Source of the DNA: Anabaena lutea FACHB-196
GTDB taxonomy: Bacteria; Cyanobacteriota; Cyanobacteriia; Cyanobacteriales; Nostocaceae
Direction of reading: 5' to 3'
Length of the DNA stretch: 64,000 nucleotides
NCBI RefSeq assembly: GCF_014698305.1
Contig: NZ_JACJST010000009.1
Span: forward strand, 124,001-188,000
Shown here: positions 1 to 9,800 of the stretch, piece by piece
How the letters are laid out: each line of letters starts with the position of its first letter
Numbering within the stretch: position 1 is the first letter of the stretch
Notes under the pieces: generated by a model
The model's input: the letters and a program-made list of their open reading frames with translations, nothing else
Database searches by the model: none
Told to the model about the DNA's origin: nothing
Translations under genes and position numbers: made by a program

Positions 1-876
1 TGGGTAGAAGTTGGTCAAGCTTTTGGATTAAATGTGGAAGCTGTCACCGCAGAATGGGGACAACCCCTAGACCCAGACAAATTTGCCGAAAAGTTGCAAG
101 CAGACACCAACAAGGAAATCAAAGCTGTAATTATCACCCACAGCGAAACCTCAACGGGTGTAATTAACGACCTAGAAGCCATCAACCGCCACGTCAAAGA
201 ACATGGTCAAGCCTTAATTATTGTTGATGCTGTCACCAGTTTAGGTGCTTACAATGTACCTGTAGATGCTTGGGGTTTAGATGTAGTCGCTTCTGGTTCC
301 CAAAAAGGCTACATGATTCCTCCCGGTTTAGGATTTGTTTCTGTCAGTCCTAAAGCTTGGGAAGCTTACAAAACTGCGAAGTTGCCAAAATATTATTTAG
401 ATTTAGGTAAATATCGCAAAGCTACTGCTAAAAATACAACTCCTTTTACTCCCCCAGTTAACTTAATGGTGGCATTACACACCACTTTGGGGATGATGAA
501 AAAAGAAGGTTTGGAATCAATCTTTACTCGCCATGAACGGCAGAAAAATGCTACCCGTGCAGCAATGAAAGCCTTAAATTTACCATTGTTTGCAGCTGAT
601 GAATGTGCGAGTCCAGCAATTACAGCCGTAGCAACCCCAGGAATTGAAGCGGATAAAATTCGGTCATTGATGAAAAAACGGTTTGATATTGCTTTAGCTG
701 GTGGTCAAGACCATCTGAGTAATAAGATTTTCCGAATTGGTCACTTGGGTTTTGTGAGCGATCGCGATATCCTCAGTTGTATAGCCTCACTGGAAGTAGT
801 TCTCTTAGAACTTGGCCGTGAAAACTTCAATTCTGGTGCAGGTGTAGCCGCTGCGGCAAGAGTTTTTGGACAATAG
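1..876 (+). CDS. Class V aminotransferase (alanine/serine-glyoxylate type), 5' end outside window
   Basis: The reading frame is open from base 1, so the N-terminal part lies upstream; 291 codons are visible. The family is PLP-dependent and transfers an amino group between small amino acids and glyoxylate, a photorespiratory-type reaction in the cytoplasm. Visible marks are the acidic residue in VDAVTS that pairs with the PLP ring nitrogen and the Schiff-base lysine in SGSQKGY (Lys codon 304-306), followed by the usual PPGLGF segment and a C-terminal small domain rich in substrate-binding features (GGQDHLSNKIFRIGH). In older cyanobacterial annotation the same family appears as a soluble hydrogenase small subunit. 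The exact amino donor cannot be read from sequence. A strong hairpin terminator follows at about 1017. Confidence 0.93.
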   Translation, partial: WVEVGQAFGLNVEAVTAEWGQPLDPDKFAEKLQADTNKEIKAVIITHSETSTGVINDLEAINRHVKEHGQALIIVDAVTSLGAYNVPVDAWGLDVVASGSQKGYMIPPGLGFVSVSPKAWEAYKTAKLPKYYLDLGKYRKATAKNTTPFTPPVNLMVALHTTLGMMKKEGLESIFTRHERQKNATRAAMKALNLPLFAADECASPAITAVATPGIEADKIRSLMKKRFDIALAGGQDHLSNKIFRIGHLGFVSDRDILSCIASLEVVLLELGRENFNSGAGVAAAARVFGQ

Positions 877-923
877 TGTTTGATTGAGCATTGGGCATTG
901 GGAAGATTTTACTTTTCTTCCTT

Positions 924-958
<35 letters not shown>

Positions 959-1016
959 GATAGCGCAGCGTGGCGTAAGCCATAGGTCTGCGAAGCGTCT
1001 CCTAACTCCTAATAAT

Positions 1017-1055
1017 AAAAGGGCGAGTTATTTGTTTAACTCGCCCTTTTATTTT
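1017..1055 (+). terminator. Rho-independent terminator after the aminotransferase gene
   Basis: A perfect 10-bp stem, GGGCGAGTTA-like arm with AACTCGCCC partner, flanked by AAAA on the left and TTTTATTTT on the right. The A/T flanks would let it work in both directions, serving the aminotransferase gene on + and any transcript from the right on -. Confidence 0.85.
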
Positions 1056-1324
1056 GGATGTCAATAAGTAAAAACGCTCAAAGTAAATTTTTCCATCTAT
1101 CAAACTTTGCACTGGGCAGAGTCGATTTGACATACCTCAATTCTCCTGAAGTAGCTCAACCGTTCCACATTTAATTTGCATACAGTCATACCATTTTAGA
1201 TTTTGGATTTTAGATTTTGGATTGGAATTCCTTTCTATATCTGAATTCTGTAGATCCATCTGTCGCCATCATTCTTATTTTTTGGTATTACTAACAATGG
1301 ATTTTTTAAATTTGAATTCCTTAC

Positions 1325-1516
1325 TTATGCCGTTTCCAGCCAATCATAAATTTGGTCTAACTGCTCTAGAGTAATAAACCCATATTGCCAAAGAATCATA
1401 GTTAAAGAACCTGGGTCTTGCTCACGGTGACGCAGCGCTACAGCGAGAGAAGCTGTGGAAATTGCCAAATCTTCTTGGAGAAAATTAATCAATCGAGAAT
1501 ATCTTGATGGTGCCAT
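1325..1516 (-). CDS. DUF2949 family small protein
   Basis: The 63-residue product starts MAPSRYSRLINFL and ends with WQYGFITLEQLDQIYDWLE, a pattern I recognise as the small cyanobacterial family DUF2949. Function is unknown; the sequence is helical and soluble, without signal peptide or membrane segment. The start at 1516 is chosen over an in-frame ATG 12 codons upstream because AGGAGGTGA lies 5 bases before it. It is monocistronic, between two intergenic regions of more than 400 bp, so nothing in the context suggests a pathway. Confidence 0.85.
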   Translation of the reverse strand: MAPSRYSRLINFLQEDLAISTASLAVALRHREQDPGSLTMILWQYGFITLEQLDQIYDWLETA

Positions 1517-2038
1517 TTTTATCTCACCTCCTTGAGTAGAGTGTATTATCATCTATCTGTTCCTTATTTCTGAGTATTATGTAGCCAGTATTTTATGTGT
1601 CACTATGCTGTTAATTGATAAATACCTCAGCACAGGTGATTTATTATTCTCCTAGGAGCAATTTTTCCCAGAGTTTTGGAGAAATAAAAACCCTCTTTTC
1701 CCCTGGTTTACCCCAATCTGAATCTTGTGTACTTTTCTGTGCTTTATGTGATCACACATGGAGTTAAAAAGATTTCATAGCCTATACTCCTCTATTGACG
1801 ACTAGTTACACTTACGTCAAAGGGAGGATTTTTGCATGAACTCTGGGATTGGTATTCTAACTAGGACGCAAAGATGAGGATTGTATCTGGGAAACAAAAA
1901 AGTTTGATGTTATTAGCGCCACTGGTAAATATTAACCTCTTAACTGTAAATTTAACTATTCTACGTAATATTTTTTTTACAAAAATATCTTCATTAAAAC
2001 TTTATAGTTCCTTCACAAAGTAAGCAACCACGTTCTGG
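1517..2038. other. Intergenic region, possible 13-codon leader ORF on + strand
   Basis: This 522-bp region has no ordinary gene. It contains the palindrome TGTGATCACA near 1748, a TTGACG/CGTCAA dyad around 1793-1820, and on the + strand a well-placed Shine-Dalgarno (GGGAGGA, 1822-1828) before a 13-codon ORF (1836-1877) that overlaps by ATGA a 49-codon frame ending at 2023. Neither small frame resembles a known family, so they are not called as genes. Confidence 0.4.
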
Positions 2039-2572
2039 CTACTGAGAAGTACCAGGATTTAAAAACTCAATTTTAACTTTATCATCTACTTTCAAGCCTA
2101 ATTCTTTAGCTCGTTCTGCTCGAAGTTCAATCACTTGGTTTATAGGTACCTTAGGCCCAGGCCCATAGGTGGGACAAGGCTCACGATTACAGGAAGGTGC
2201 AGCGGTTTGTATATACTTGACTTTCCCATTTTCCATAAAGACCATATCCAAGGCCACAGGTACATTCTTCATCCAGAAACTTACAGGTTGCGCTGAGGGA
2301 AAAACAAACAGCATACCCTGGTCGTCTGGTAAAGCAGGTCGATACATCAGCCCCATCATTTGCTCTTCTGGCGTTCGCGCTACTTCTAACTTAATTTTTG
2401 TTCCTTGAGGAAGAGTGGCTTGGGCTGAAATTGGCAGATTTTGACCGGGAGACGCTGGTCTTTGCACTTGCGAATGTGGTGTATTAGTAGGAGTGTTAGC
2501 TGCGGTTGGTGGAGAACACCCTATCAGCAAAACACTCAGGAATATAGAAAACAAACTTAGCCAACGAAACAT
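2039..2572 (-). CDS. DUF192 domain lipoprotein
   Basis: A 177-residue protein with a lipoprotein signal (hydrophobic stretch ending in LLIGC, cysteine at about residue 19), a Ser/Pro/Thr/Asn-rich linker, then a DUF192 domain from about residue 55. Diagnostic motifs are ARTPEEQMMGLMYRPAL, MLFVFP, FWMKNV and the VIELRAERAKELGLKVDD end. It is expected to be anchored in the inner or outer membrane facing the periplasm. The molecular function of DUF192 is not established. The gene is alone between intergenic regions; downstream (toward 1900) there is no other gene on the strand. Confidence 0.88.
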   Translation of the reverse strand: MFRWLSLFSIFLSVLLIGCSPPTAANTPTNTPHSQVQRPASPGQNLPISAQATLPQGTKIKLEVARTPEEQMMGLMYRPALPDDQGMLFVFPSAQPVSFWMKNVPVALDMVFMENGKVKYIQTAAPSCNREPCPTYGPGPKVPINQVIELRAERAKELGLKVDDKVKIEFLNPGTSQ

Positions 2573-2890
2573 AAGCTATTCATATTTCAAATTTTAATTT
2601 GCGGTTTTTGTAATTTAGACTTCGATTTTACAGAAATTTTCGCAAAATAGAGAGCTATTTTGAGTTATTTTTTGGTGATCAACATCATATGAAAAATCCC
2701 ACCCTTATAAGAGAATGGGAAATTTTACATCTTCGGTGTCAAAAGAGGCAAGGGAGCAGGGAGCAGAGGGAAAGAGGGTTTTAGTCTACTTAATTGCTGA
2801 TCAAACAAACTCTCCGCGTCCCACCGTCCCCGTGTCTCCTACTCACCGCGTCCCACCGTCACCGCGTCTCCCAATCGCCGTGTCCCCGAC
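2573..2890. other. Intergenic region with GC-rich short repeats
   Basis: No gene is seen. Two copies of a 26-bp unit (pattern CCGCGTCCCACCGTC followed by CCGYGTCTCC) lie at about 2815-2842 and 2848-2873. The copies differ at two positions. Such low-complexity units are frequent in Nostocales intergenic DNA. Confidence 0.5.
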
Positions 2891-4951
2891 TTAATTGGCG
2901 GCTGACTGAGCTTCTTGATAAATTATTTCTTGAAACTGAATCATATCTTTCTGCGGATCTGCCAGACTAACTTTAACTAACAATTGTTCACCCAAATTCA
3001 CAGAACGCTTGAAGACCATTGGCAGCTGTAAGCCTAAATCTTCTAGTAAGATTAATGCCAAGTTGCTATCTTCGCGCAGCCACATCAAGACTGTGATTTG
3101 CCATACTTGCTGAGGATGACGGCGTAAATACTCTAGGGCATAATACCTATTAGTCTGCCGCTCCACCATTGTTAGTTCTTGGGTGGTACTGGTGACAGTC
3201 ATCATCACTTCTTTGAGTTGTTCAGCGGAGAAGGGTAAAACTTCGCCTCGCAAGTGAGCTTTGAGTTGGAAGTGGGTGAGTAAGTCACTGTAACGACGAA
3301 TAGGGGAAGTTGCTTGGGTGTAGGTATCTAAACCCAAACCAGCATGGCGCACAGGTGTAATGCTCATTTCACTTTTGGGCATACAACGACGCATAGCACA
3401 GGAACGAACAAACCCGGCAGGAAGTTGCAGTAATTCTTGTTCTGGGGGTAATTCTGGTTGGGGTTGTCCGCGAAATGGTAAAGGTATATTATGTGTTTGA
3501 CCGTAACGCGCCGCTACTTCTCCGGCGAGAATCATCATTTCTGCTACCAACTGCCGCGATAAGGAATCATCTAAAATGTCAATGCTGATATCATCGTCTT
3601 TGACTTTGATCATCGCTTCTGGCATATTGATGCTGATGGCTCCTTGATTATACCGCCAAGCTTTCCGCCGTTGTGCAGAATTAGCGATCGCAGCAATTTC
3701 TGGTTCTGCTTCTACTCCCAATTCCAACATCTCGTCTACATCTTCATAGGTGAGGCGATAAGTTGGCTTCATCAAGCTAGGATGAATGCGGTAATCTTCT
3801 ACAGATCCACTTTGATCTAAAACAATCCCAAAGCTGAGAGCGCAACAAATTTTCCCCTGTACCAAACTCATGGGGCCAGTGGCTAATACCTCCGGAAACA
3901 TGGGAATCATCCCCGTTGGTAAATAAACTGTACTCCCCCGCTTTCTGGCTTCTAAATCTAAATCATCTTCTGGCATTAACCACCTAGTGGGGTCAGCAAT
4001 ATGTACCCACAGCCGCTCCCGACCATCTGGTAGTAATTCCCAACTCAATCCATCATCTATCTCGGTAGTACTTTCATCATCGATTGTGTATACCTTCAGA
4101 TGAGTCAGATCCAAACGATTTACATCTAAGTCAGTTGGGGGAAAATCTAAGCGTTGTTGCGCCACTTCTAATACCTTGTTGGGAAACTGAACGGGAATTG
4201 AAGAACGACGCAGGAACAGGTTTTCATGGGTATTCCACCAACCTATGTCTATCAACAGTTGAAAGGCTGCTTGGGGTGTAGCAGACCGTCCCAGCATATT
4301 CATAGTTTCTAAAACTGGTACACCGGGGGGATACGCACGAGCTAAAGAGTCGAAGTTTACCCCTGTTCGCACTATGTCTGCCAGTAACACCGCGTATTTT
4401 TCCAGTGCTTCTAAGCGCTGGCGGTCATGGCGTTGCCATTCTACGGGTTCACCCTTGAGTGCCTGTTCTACACGCGCTAAAAATTCCTGCTGTCCCTTAG
4501 CTTTTTGGGTTTCTACTTCAATCTGGTGTTTGCGTTCTGCTACTTGTGTAGCGGTACGCGGTTCGTAAGCATCGCCTTTTTGCTTGAAATAGAGTTTGTC
4601 CTCTGATAACAAACAATGAGCGGCATAACACTGAGGTGCATCTGATTCTGAAAAAAGCAGATTTGCCATTTGGCTGGGGGTGACTGTTTCTCCATCTTCC
4701 ACCAGCAATTCCCAAGCTACTTCCAAGCTAGATGGATCTAAGTAAGGCTTGACTTGTTCTAAAAAGTTGGCAATTTCCGAGGGCTTGTAAGTTTGTCCGT
4801 TAACTGTATGAGTTATTTGTCGAGGCGCGAGGCTGTGGGATTGTCCTCGTTCATCTACTACAAACCAACGGGTCTTGCCGTCAGGACGATCTACTACTCC
4901 TAGACGGCTATCGCCTTGAACCCTAAATTCAACTAGCGTCCCCTTGTCCAC
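2891..4951 (-). CDS. RNase II/RNase R (RNB) family exoribonuclease
   Basis: A 686-residue 3'-5' exoribonuclease of the RNB family, cytoplasmic, degrading RNA from its 3' end. An N-terminal cold-shock-like region (1-70) with LVEFRVQGDSRLGVVDRPDG is followed by a helical part and the RNB catalytic domain from about residue 285 (YTIDDESTTEIDDGLSWE), then RRYSDLLTHFQLKAHL near residue 555-570 and a short C-terminal domain. In the metal-binding block the position equal to Asp207 of E. coli RNase II is glutamate here, while the other three aspartates are kept. It follows rpsR by 225 bp on the same strand, the gap being filled with TTTAGATT-type repeats, so co-transcription is possible but not evident. 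Confidence 0.92.
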   Translation of the reverse strand: MDKGTLVEFRVQGDSRLGVVDRPDGKTRWFVVDERGQSHSLAPRQITHTVNGQTYKPSEIANFLEQVKPYLDPSSLEVAWELLVEDGETVTPSQMANLLFSESDAPQCYAAHCLLSEDKLYFKQKGDAYEPRTATQVAERKHQIEVETQKAKGQQEFLARVEQALKGEPVEWQRHDRQRLEALEKYAVLLADIVRTGVNFDSLARAYPPGVPVLETMNMLGRSATPQAAFQLLIDIGWWNTHENLFLRRSSIPVQFPNKVLEVAQQRLDFPPTDLDVNRLDLTHLKVYTIDDESTTEIDDGLSWELLPDGRERLWVHIADPTRWLMPEDDLDLEARKRGSTVYLPTGMIPMFPEVLATGPMSLVQGKICCALSFGIVLDQSGSVEDYRIHPSLMKPTYRLTYEDVDEMLELGVEAEPEIAAIANSAQRRKAWRYNQGAISINMPEAMIKVKDDDISIDILDDSLSRQLVAEMMILAGEVAARYGQTHNIPLPFRGQPQPELPPEQELLQLPAGFVRSCAMRRCMPKSEMSITPVRHAGLGLDTYTQATSPIRRYSDLLTHFQLKAHLRGEVLPFSAEQLKEVMMTVTSTTQELTMVERQTNRYYALEYLRRHPQQVWQITVLMWLREDSNLALILLEDLGLQLPMVFKRSVNLGEQLLVKVSLADPQKDMIQFQEIIYQEAQSAAN

Positions 4952-4954
4952 AAC

Positions 4955-5170
4955 TCTCGCACTTTAATAATTTTAGATTTTAGATTTTAGATTTTGGATT
5001 AAATAATTACTATCTAATCCCCAATCTGACGATTTGAAATTGGGAATGCTATTATACATTCCTTTACTTTTAATCAAATTTTAGATTTTGGACTCAAAGA
5101 AACGTTTAATAAATATTGCCAACGTTACTTTTTCTGGATTATTCCTCAAATCCAAAATCCAAAATCCAAA
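4955..5170. repeat. AT-rich TTTAGATTT repeats between rpsR and the RNB gene
   Basis: Near 4970-5000 the unit TTTAGATT is repeated three times and near 5145-5172 the inverse unit AATCCAAA is repeated three times, so the region can form an imperfect long inverted repeat. The same unit is found at about 1195-1225. No gene is seen. Confidence 0.55.
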
Positions 5171-5176
5171 ATCTTC

Positions 5177-5392
5177 TTAGCCTTCTGCGTTAATGAATGG
5201 CAACAAGGCCACAATTCGAGAGCGTTTAATCGCCAATGTCAGGTGGCGCTGTTGCTGAGATGTCAACCCAGTAATCCGCCGAGGTAGAATTTTACCACGC
5301 TCGGTGATAAATTTACGCAATAAATCAACATCTTTATAATCGATGGGTTCTCCTGGCTTAATGGGCGACAGGCGACGACGATAATAACTCAT
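5177..5392 (-). CDS. rpsR: 30S ribosomal protein S18
   Basis: A 71-residue basic protein with the S18 core: [21 protein letters not shown] followed by [26 protein letters not shown]. It is a component of the small-subunit platform and contacts S6. The gene lies 2 bases after the rpmG stop on the same strand, the common cyanobacterial rpmG-rpsR order, so the two are almost certainly co-transcribed. Length is normal for cyanobacterial S18. Confidence 0.98.
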   Translation of the reverse strand: MSYYRRRLSPIKPGEPIDYKDVDLLRKFITERGKILPRRITGLTSQQQRHLTLAIKRSRIVALLPFINAEG

Positions 5393-5394
5393 CT

Positions 5395-5589
5395 TTACTT
5401 AATTTCCTTGTGAACAGTGTGTTTGTTACAGTGGGTACAGAACTTTTTCAGTTCTAAGCGGCCAGTGGTGTTCCGACGGTTCTTGGTGCTGGTATAGCGA
5501 GAAACGCCTGGAGAACGCTTGTCTGGGTTAGTACGACACTCGGTGCATTCTAGTGTCACTATTATGCGGGCACCTTTACTCTTAGCCAT
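5395..5589 (-). CDS. rpmG: 50S ribosomal protein L33
   Basis: A 64-residue L33 of the cysteine-containing type: the pairs CTEC (residues about 15-18) and CTHC (about 51-54) form a zinc-ribbon-like site. It belongs to the large ribosomal subunit near the E site. It is the first gene of the rpmG-rpsR pair. Start MAKSKG is the only sensible one and agrees with the family. Confidence 0.97.
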   Translation of the reverse strand: MAKSKGARIIVTLECTECRTNPDKRSPGVSRYTSTKNRRNTTGRLELKKFCTHCNKHTVHKEIK

Positions 5590-5632
5590 AATCTTACAAA
5601 CAGTAAAGCCTGGAGAGATTTAACACAAATGA

Positions 5633-6190
5633 CTATCTTCTCACATTTCGCTGCACTTTTTCAACTATTCGCTTAATTTTTAAATCCAGCGAATAGCCAC
5701 GCCGCGAGGAAACGATTATAGTTTTAGCATAGCGGTCATGGAAAGCCTGCCGCATTTGAGTATCAGACAAGGCGGCGCCACAGTCAATTGCTAGAGGAAG
5801 CACTAGCAGTATAGCAGTGGGATTAGCCATTATATTGCTCAACCCAATGGAGAGTAGCAAGGCACAAGGGCAAATTATTCCTTCTCGCTGCAATAATGCC
5901 TGCAATTGGGGGATTCTGCCGACTATTTGCCCGTTTTGAATTTCTAAAATTTTTAAATCAAACGCCCAACGCCCTAAACTTTGTCCCTGATTGTTGTACA
6001 CCACTAGCACTCGTAAAACTAGCCAAGTGAAGATAAAAACAAAGATTTGGACAAATTGTATCCCGATATTACCATTTCCCAGTAAAGAACTGACTAACCA
6101 GACACCAAGAAAATCTATCCCCAGTGCCATACCCCGGCGAATAATTTCTGCCTTGGGGTAGTGTTTTTGCGGGACTTTAACTATAGTCAT
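5633..6190 (-). CDS. RDD family membrane protein
   Basis: A 185-residue membrane protein of the RDD family (PF06271). Visible marks are the first membrane helix with the ...RRGMALGIDFLGVWL block (the R and D of the family name), a second helix (FVQIFVFIFTWLVLRVLVV), the GQSLGRWAFDLKI motif that typically follows it, and a third hydrophobic segment around residues 110-140; a basic, soluble tail ends the protein. Some RDD proteins have been linked to ion exchange, but the function here is open. The ATG at 6190 is preferred to a TTG two codons upstream. It precedes rpmG by 43 bp on the same strand and may be the first gene of that unit. Confidence 0.82.
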   Translation of the reverse strand: MTIVKVPQKHYPKAEIIRRGMALGIDFLGVWLVSSLLGNGNIGIQFVQIFVFIFTWLVLRVLVVYNNQGQSLGRWAFDLKILEIQNGQIVGRIPQLQALLQREGIICPCALLLSIGLSNIMANPTAILLVLPLAIDCGAALSDTQMRQAFHDRYAKTIIVSSRRGYSLDLKIKRIVEKVQRNVRR

Positions 6191-6384
6191 ACACAATAAG
6201 TGTTTATGTTTAGGTGTAGGGAATTATTTATTGCCCTTCTTTTTAATATTAAAGCGATAATTTAAGTACTTGTTGCATGAGTCTGTTTGGAAGTTGCCAC
6301 AAGCAAAGATCAGCGGTTGGTTAACATCATCAATACTGAACAGGTGTCTCTACCATTTATTTGTATTTTTGAGGATTACCCACA

Positions 6385-6636
6385 ATGACATCTATAGGCA
6401 TAGCTGCTACTCAAATTTCAATCAGCACAATTATTCCTCTGCTGATTGCTATTAATGATCGTGATTATCTACAATTTAAGGAATTGGAAAGAACCTTTGT
6501 TGCCCAGAATAACATTGAAGTTTGGCAGGATGTTTTTAATTTCCGCATTTTACCAGCACTTGATCAGCAATCTAAAAAATGGCTATTAGAAGCGTGGTGT
6601 GCTGAGGGAATTGTTAGTGTGAAGGATTTAGTTTGA
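6385..6636 (+). CDS. Small hypothetical protein
   Basis: An 83-residue acidic, helical protein (ATG at 6385) with no signal peptide; the hydrophobic N-terminal part (ISTIIPLLIAIN) is too short and polar to be a confident membrane segment. I do not recognise the family. It is the only + strand gene between the RDD gene and the giant repeat protein. The upstream sequence GAGG lies 12 bases before the ATG. Codon use looks like the neighbours, so I think it is real, but a role cannot be inferred. Confidence 0.55.
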   Translation: MTSIGIAATQISISTIIPLLIAINDRDYLQFKELERTFVAQNNIEVWQDVFNFRILPALDQQSKKWLLEAWCAEGIVSVKDLV

Positions 6637-6655
6637 TAGTATTCGTTTCTCGTTT

Positions 6656-6764
6656 CTCGTTCCCATACGGAGTATGGGAATGAATTCTAGAAGGCTCTGC
6701 CTTCCTCCTAACAGTAGAGTCAGAGCCTCTATGATAGCATTAAGAGTCAGAGACTGGGAACGAG
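6656..6764. mobile_element. 109-bp MITE-like repeat with perfect 10-bp terminal inverted repeats
   Basis: The ends CTCGTTCCCA (6656-6665) and TGGGAACGAG (6755-6764) are perfect inverted repeats. The interior is built of smaller palindromes (CCCATACGGAGTATGGG; AGGCTCTGCCTT). A second copy with the same ends and interior lies at 54054-54166. No coding capacity, so if mobile it depends on an enzyme from elsewhere. Confidence 0.75.
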
Positions 6765-6780
6765 ATAAATCTTAAAGTTG

Positions 6781-6807
6781 GGTGGGTTAGCGACAGCGTA
6801 ACCCACC
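6781..6807. terminator. Inverted repeat downstream of the giant gene
   Basis: Perfect 9-bp arms GGTGGGTTA and TAACCCACC around a 9-base loop, 18 bases past the stop codon of the giant gene on the - strand. There is no clear U-run, so it may be a transcript-end stabilising hairpin and not a strict intrinsic terminator. Similar GGTGCGTT hairpins occur at 13954-13980 and 40093-40118. Confidence 0.5.
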
Positions 6808-6824
6808 ATAATCCCTACAAAAAA

Positions 6825-9800
6825 CTAAGCAATCAAACTAAAATCGCTACTAGTAAGGGTAATATCAAGATTCCCGATACGTGCAAACTCAAACACTGCT
6901 GCTGCACCCAGAACATTACCATCCTGGTTATAGAATAAACTACCAGTGCTTTGACTATAAACAATCCGAGCAGCATTTGCATTCACCAACTCATCATCAG
7001 TGACAACTGCAAAATTAGTTAAAGCTTGTCCGACAGTATTAGTAATGGCATTGAAGGTCGTTTTACTTAGAACAATTTTGTCTTGTCCTTGATCAAATTG
7101 GGTAATATAATCAACGCCTAAACTAGTGCTAAATACTCCATTGCCTTGGAAGCGGTATTGATCATTACCAACTCCACCATTGAGAATATCATCGCCTAGT
7201 CCTCCCCAGAGAATATCATTTCCTGCTAATCCTTGCAGTTGATCATTGCCTTCACCACCAACAAGCACGTTATCGAGACTATTACCCGTCAGACGGTCAT
7301 TACCTGCACCACCTGTTGCATTTTCAATCACATTATTAGCAGAAAGAACAAGTTTGAGATTACTATTAACCGTCTGGGAAGTAACAACACCTAAATTTAC
7401 ATTCACAGCAGCATTTGTGCCAGTAAAGTCAATAGTATCCGTTCCCTCGGTTGTTGTTTCTGTAATCGTATCCGTTCCTAAAGCAGAATTGGCAACAAAA
7501 GCATAAGTGTCATTACCACCCAACCCAGTCAGAGTGTTATTAGCACTATTGCCTGTAAGGACGTTATTACCTACGTTACCTGTACCGTTGATAGTTGCAG
7601 TACCTATTAAAGTCAGGTTTTCCACACCAGCAGGTAGGATAGTAGTGTCGGCAGCAATTAGGGTATCAGTTATAGTCGTAGTTGCAGTTTTTACAGTACC
7701 AAGAGTAGCATTAGTCGAACTAGTCAGGGTGAGAGTGAAGGTTTCATCCGCTTCATTGAGAGAATCATTGAGAATGGGAATATTGATCTCTTGGCTAGTA
7801 GTAGCACCAGCCGCAAAAGTCAATGTTCCGGTAGTGCTGGTATAGTCTGAACCTGCTATAGCTGTACCATTGGCAGTCGCATAATTGACCGTAATAGATT
7901 TACTGCTGGGGTTGGAGAGAGTAACGGTATAGGTGACATTTTGAGGACTGGTGTTACCTTCAACGATGGTTTGGTTGGCACTGAGGTTAATGATAGGTTG
8001 AGTATCATTATCCGTAATATTCACCGTTCCTGCTTTGTTAGTAGTGCCAAAAGTGTACCCTGTACCTGTCGCTAAAGTGAGGATGACAGTTTCTGTTCCT
8101 TCAAAAATGTTGTCATCAATGGGATTAACCGTAACATTTGCTGTGCTGCTACCTGCAGCAAAGTTCACGCTAGTGAGTAAACTGGAATAGTCTGTACCGT
8201 TTGTAGCAGTTCCAGTCAGGGTAAATTTGACATTATTTAAAGCTACACTTATGTCTCCTGTCCGTGTCAGGGTAAAGACTCCTGGGTTTGCTGTCACCCC
8301 TGTAGCTGTTTCCCCAGCAGTAGCATCACTAGCAACAACGGTAATAACGGGTAAATCATCATTGGTAATAGTTCCCGTTACAGCAGTGGTAGTGCCAACA
8401 GTGTAGCCTGTACCTGTGGCTAAAATGACTTCTACAGTTTCATTAGCTTCAACGGTGGTATCTGCGGTGGGGTCAACGGTTAAATTTGCTGTACTGCTAC
8501 CTGCGGCAAAGGTAATAGTTCCTGTTGTGGTTGTGAAACTTGCTGCACCTGTTTGGGTATAGTCTGTGTTGAAAGTGGCAGTTCCACCCACACCATAGTT
8601 AACGGTTAAGGCATTGGTAGTGTCACCTGTTCTGGTAAAGGTGTAAACCAGATTGGCAGTTCCATCTTCTGTCACACTGGCAGGAGATACAGCTAGGGTA
8701 ATAGTGGGAAGACTAACAACATCATCATTAGTAATAGTACCCACCACCCCTGTAGTTGTACCAACGGTGTAACCTGTACCTGAAACTAAAGTTAACGCTA
8801 CGGTTTCATCAGATTCAACGGTGGTGTCTGCTGTCGGGTCAACGTTTAAAGTTGCTATGCTGCTACCGACTGCAAAGGTAATAGTTCCGGCTGTAGTAGT
8901 AAAGGTAGCTGCACCTGTTTGAGCATAGTCTGTGTTAAAAGTGGCAGTTCCACCGACAGTAAAATTGACAGTGCGGGCAGCCGCTGTGCTGCCTGTTCTG
9001 GTAAAGGTATAAACCAGATTGGTGCTGCCATCTTCAGTCACACTACCAGGAGATACGGCTAGAGTAATGATGGGGAGGTCATTATCGGCAATGTTGACAG
9101 TGGCACTCTTAGCTGTACCAAGGGTGTACCCCGTACCAGTGGCTAAGGAAAGAATGGCGCTTTCTGTACCTTCAAAGATGCTGTCATCTATAGGTGTTAC
9201 TGTGACGGGGGTAGTGCTACTTCCGGCGGCAAAGGTAACAGTTCCGGCAAGATTGCTGTAGTCAGTACCGTTAGTTGCTGTTCCTCCTAGAGTGTAGTTC
9301 ACCGTTAACCCTTGACTTGTATCTCCTGTCCTGGTTAGGGTGAAGACTCCTGGGTTAGCTGTCGCCCCTGTAGCTGTTTCAGCAGCACTAGCATCGGTAG
9401 CAGCAACGGTAATTGTAGGAAGAGCCGCAACAGCATCATCATTGGTAATAGTTCCTGTTACCGCAGTGGTTGTACCAATGGTGTAACCTGTACCTGTGGC
9501 TAAAGTTAAAGCCACGGTTTCATCAGTTTCAACGGTGGTATCTGCGGTGGGGTCAACGGTTAAATTTGCTGTACTGCTACCTGCGGCAAAGGTAATAGTT
9601 CCTGTTGTGGTTGTGAAACTTGCTGCACCTGTTTGGGTATAGTCTGTGTTGAAAGTGGCAGTTCCACCCACACCATAGTTAACGGTTAAGGCATTGGTAG
9701 TGTCACCTGTTCTGGTAAAGGTGTAAACCAGATTGGCAGTTCCATCTTCGGTAACACTGGCAGGAGATACAGCTAGGGTAATACTAGGGAGAACAACTGT

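Noticed and set aside
1747-1757. TGTGATCACA as a CRP/NtcA-type site
   Set aside because: The half-sites are without the 6-base spacer needed for CRP or the GTAN8TAC form of NtcA.
7246-7845. Frames on the + strand inside the giant gene
   Set aside because: They lie antisense to the repeat protein, are Val/Pro/Leu-rich mirror images of its Thr/Gly codons and have no ribosome site or family match.
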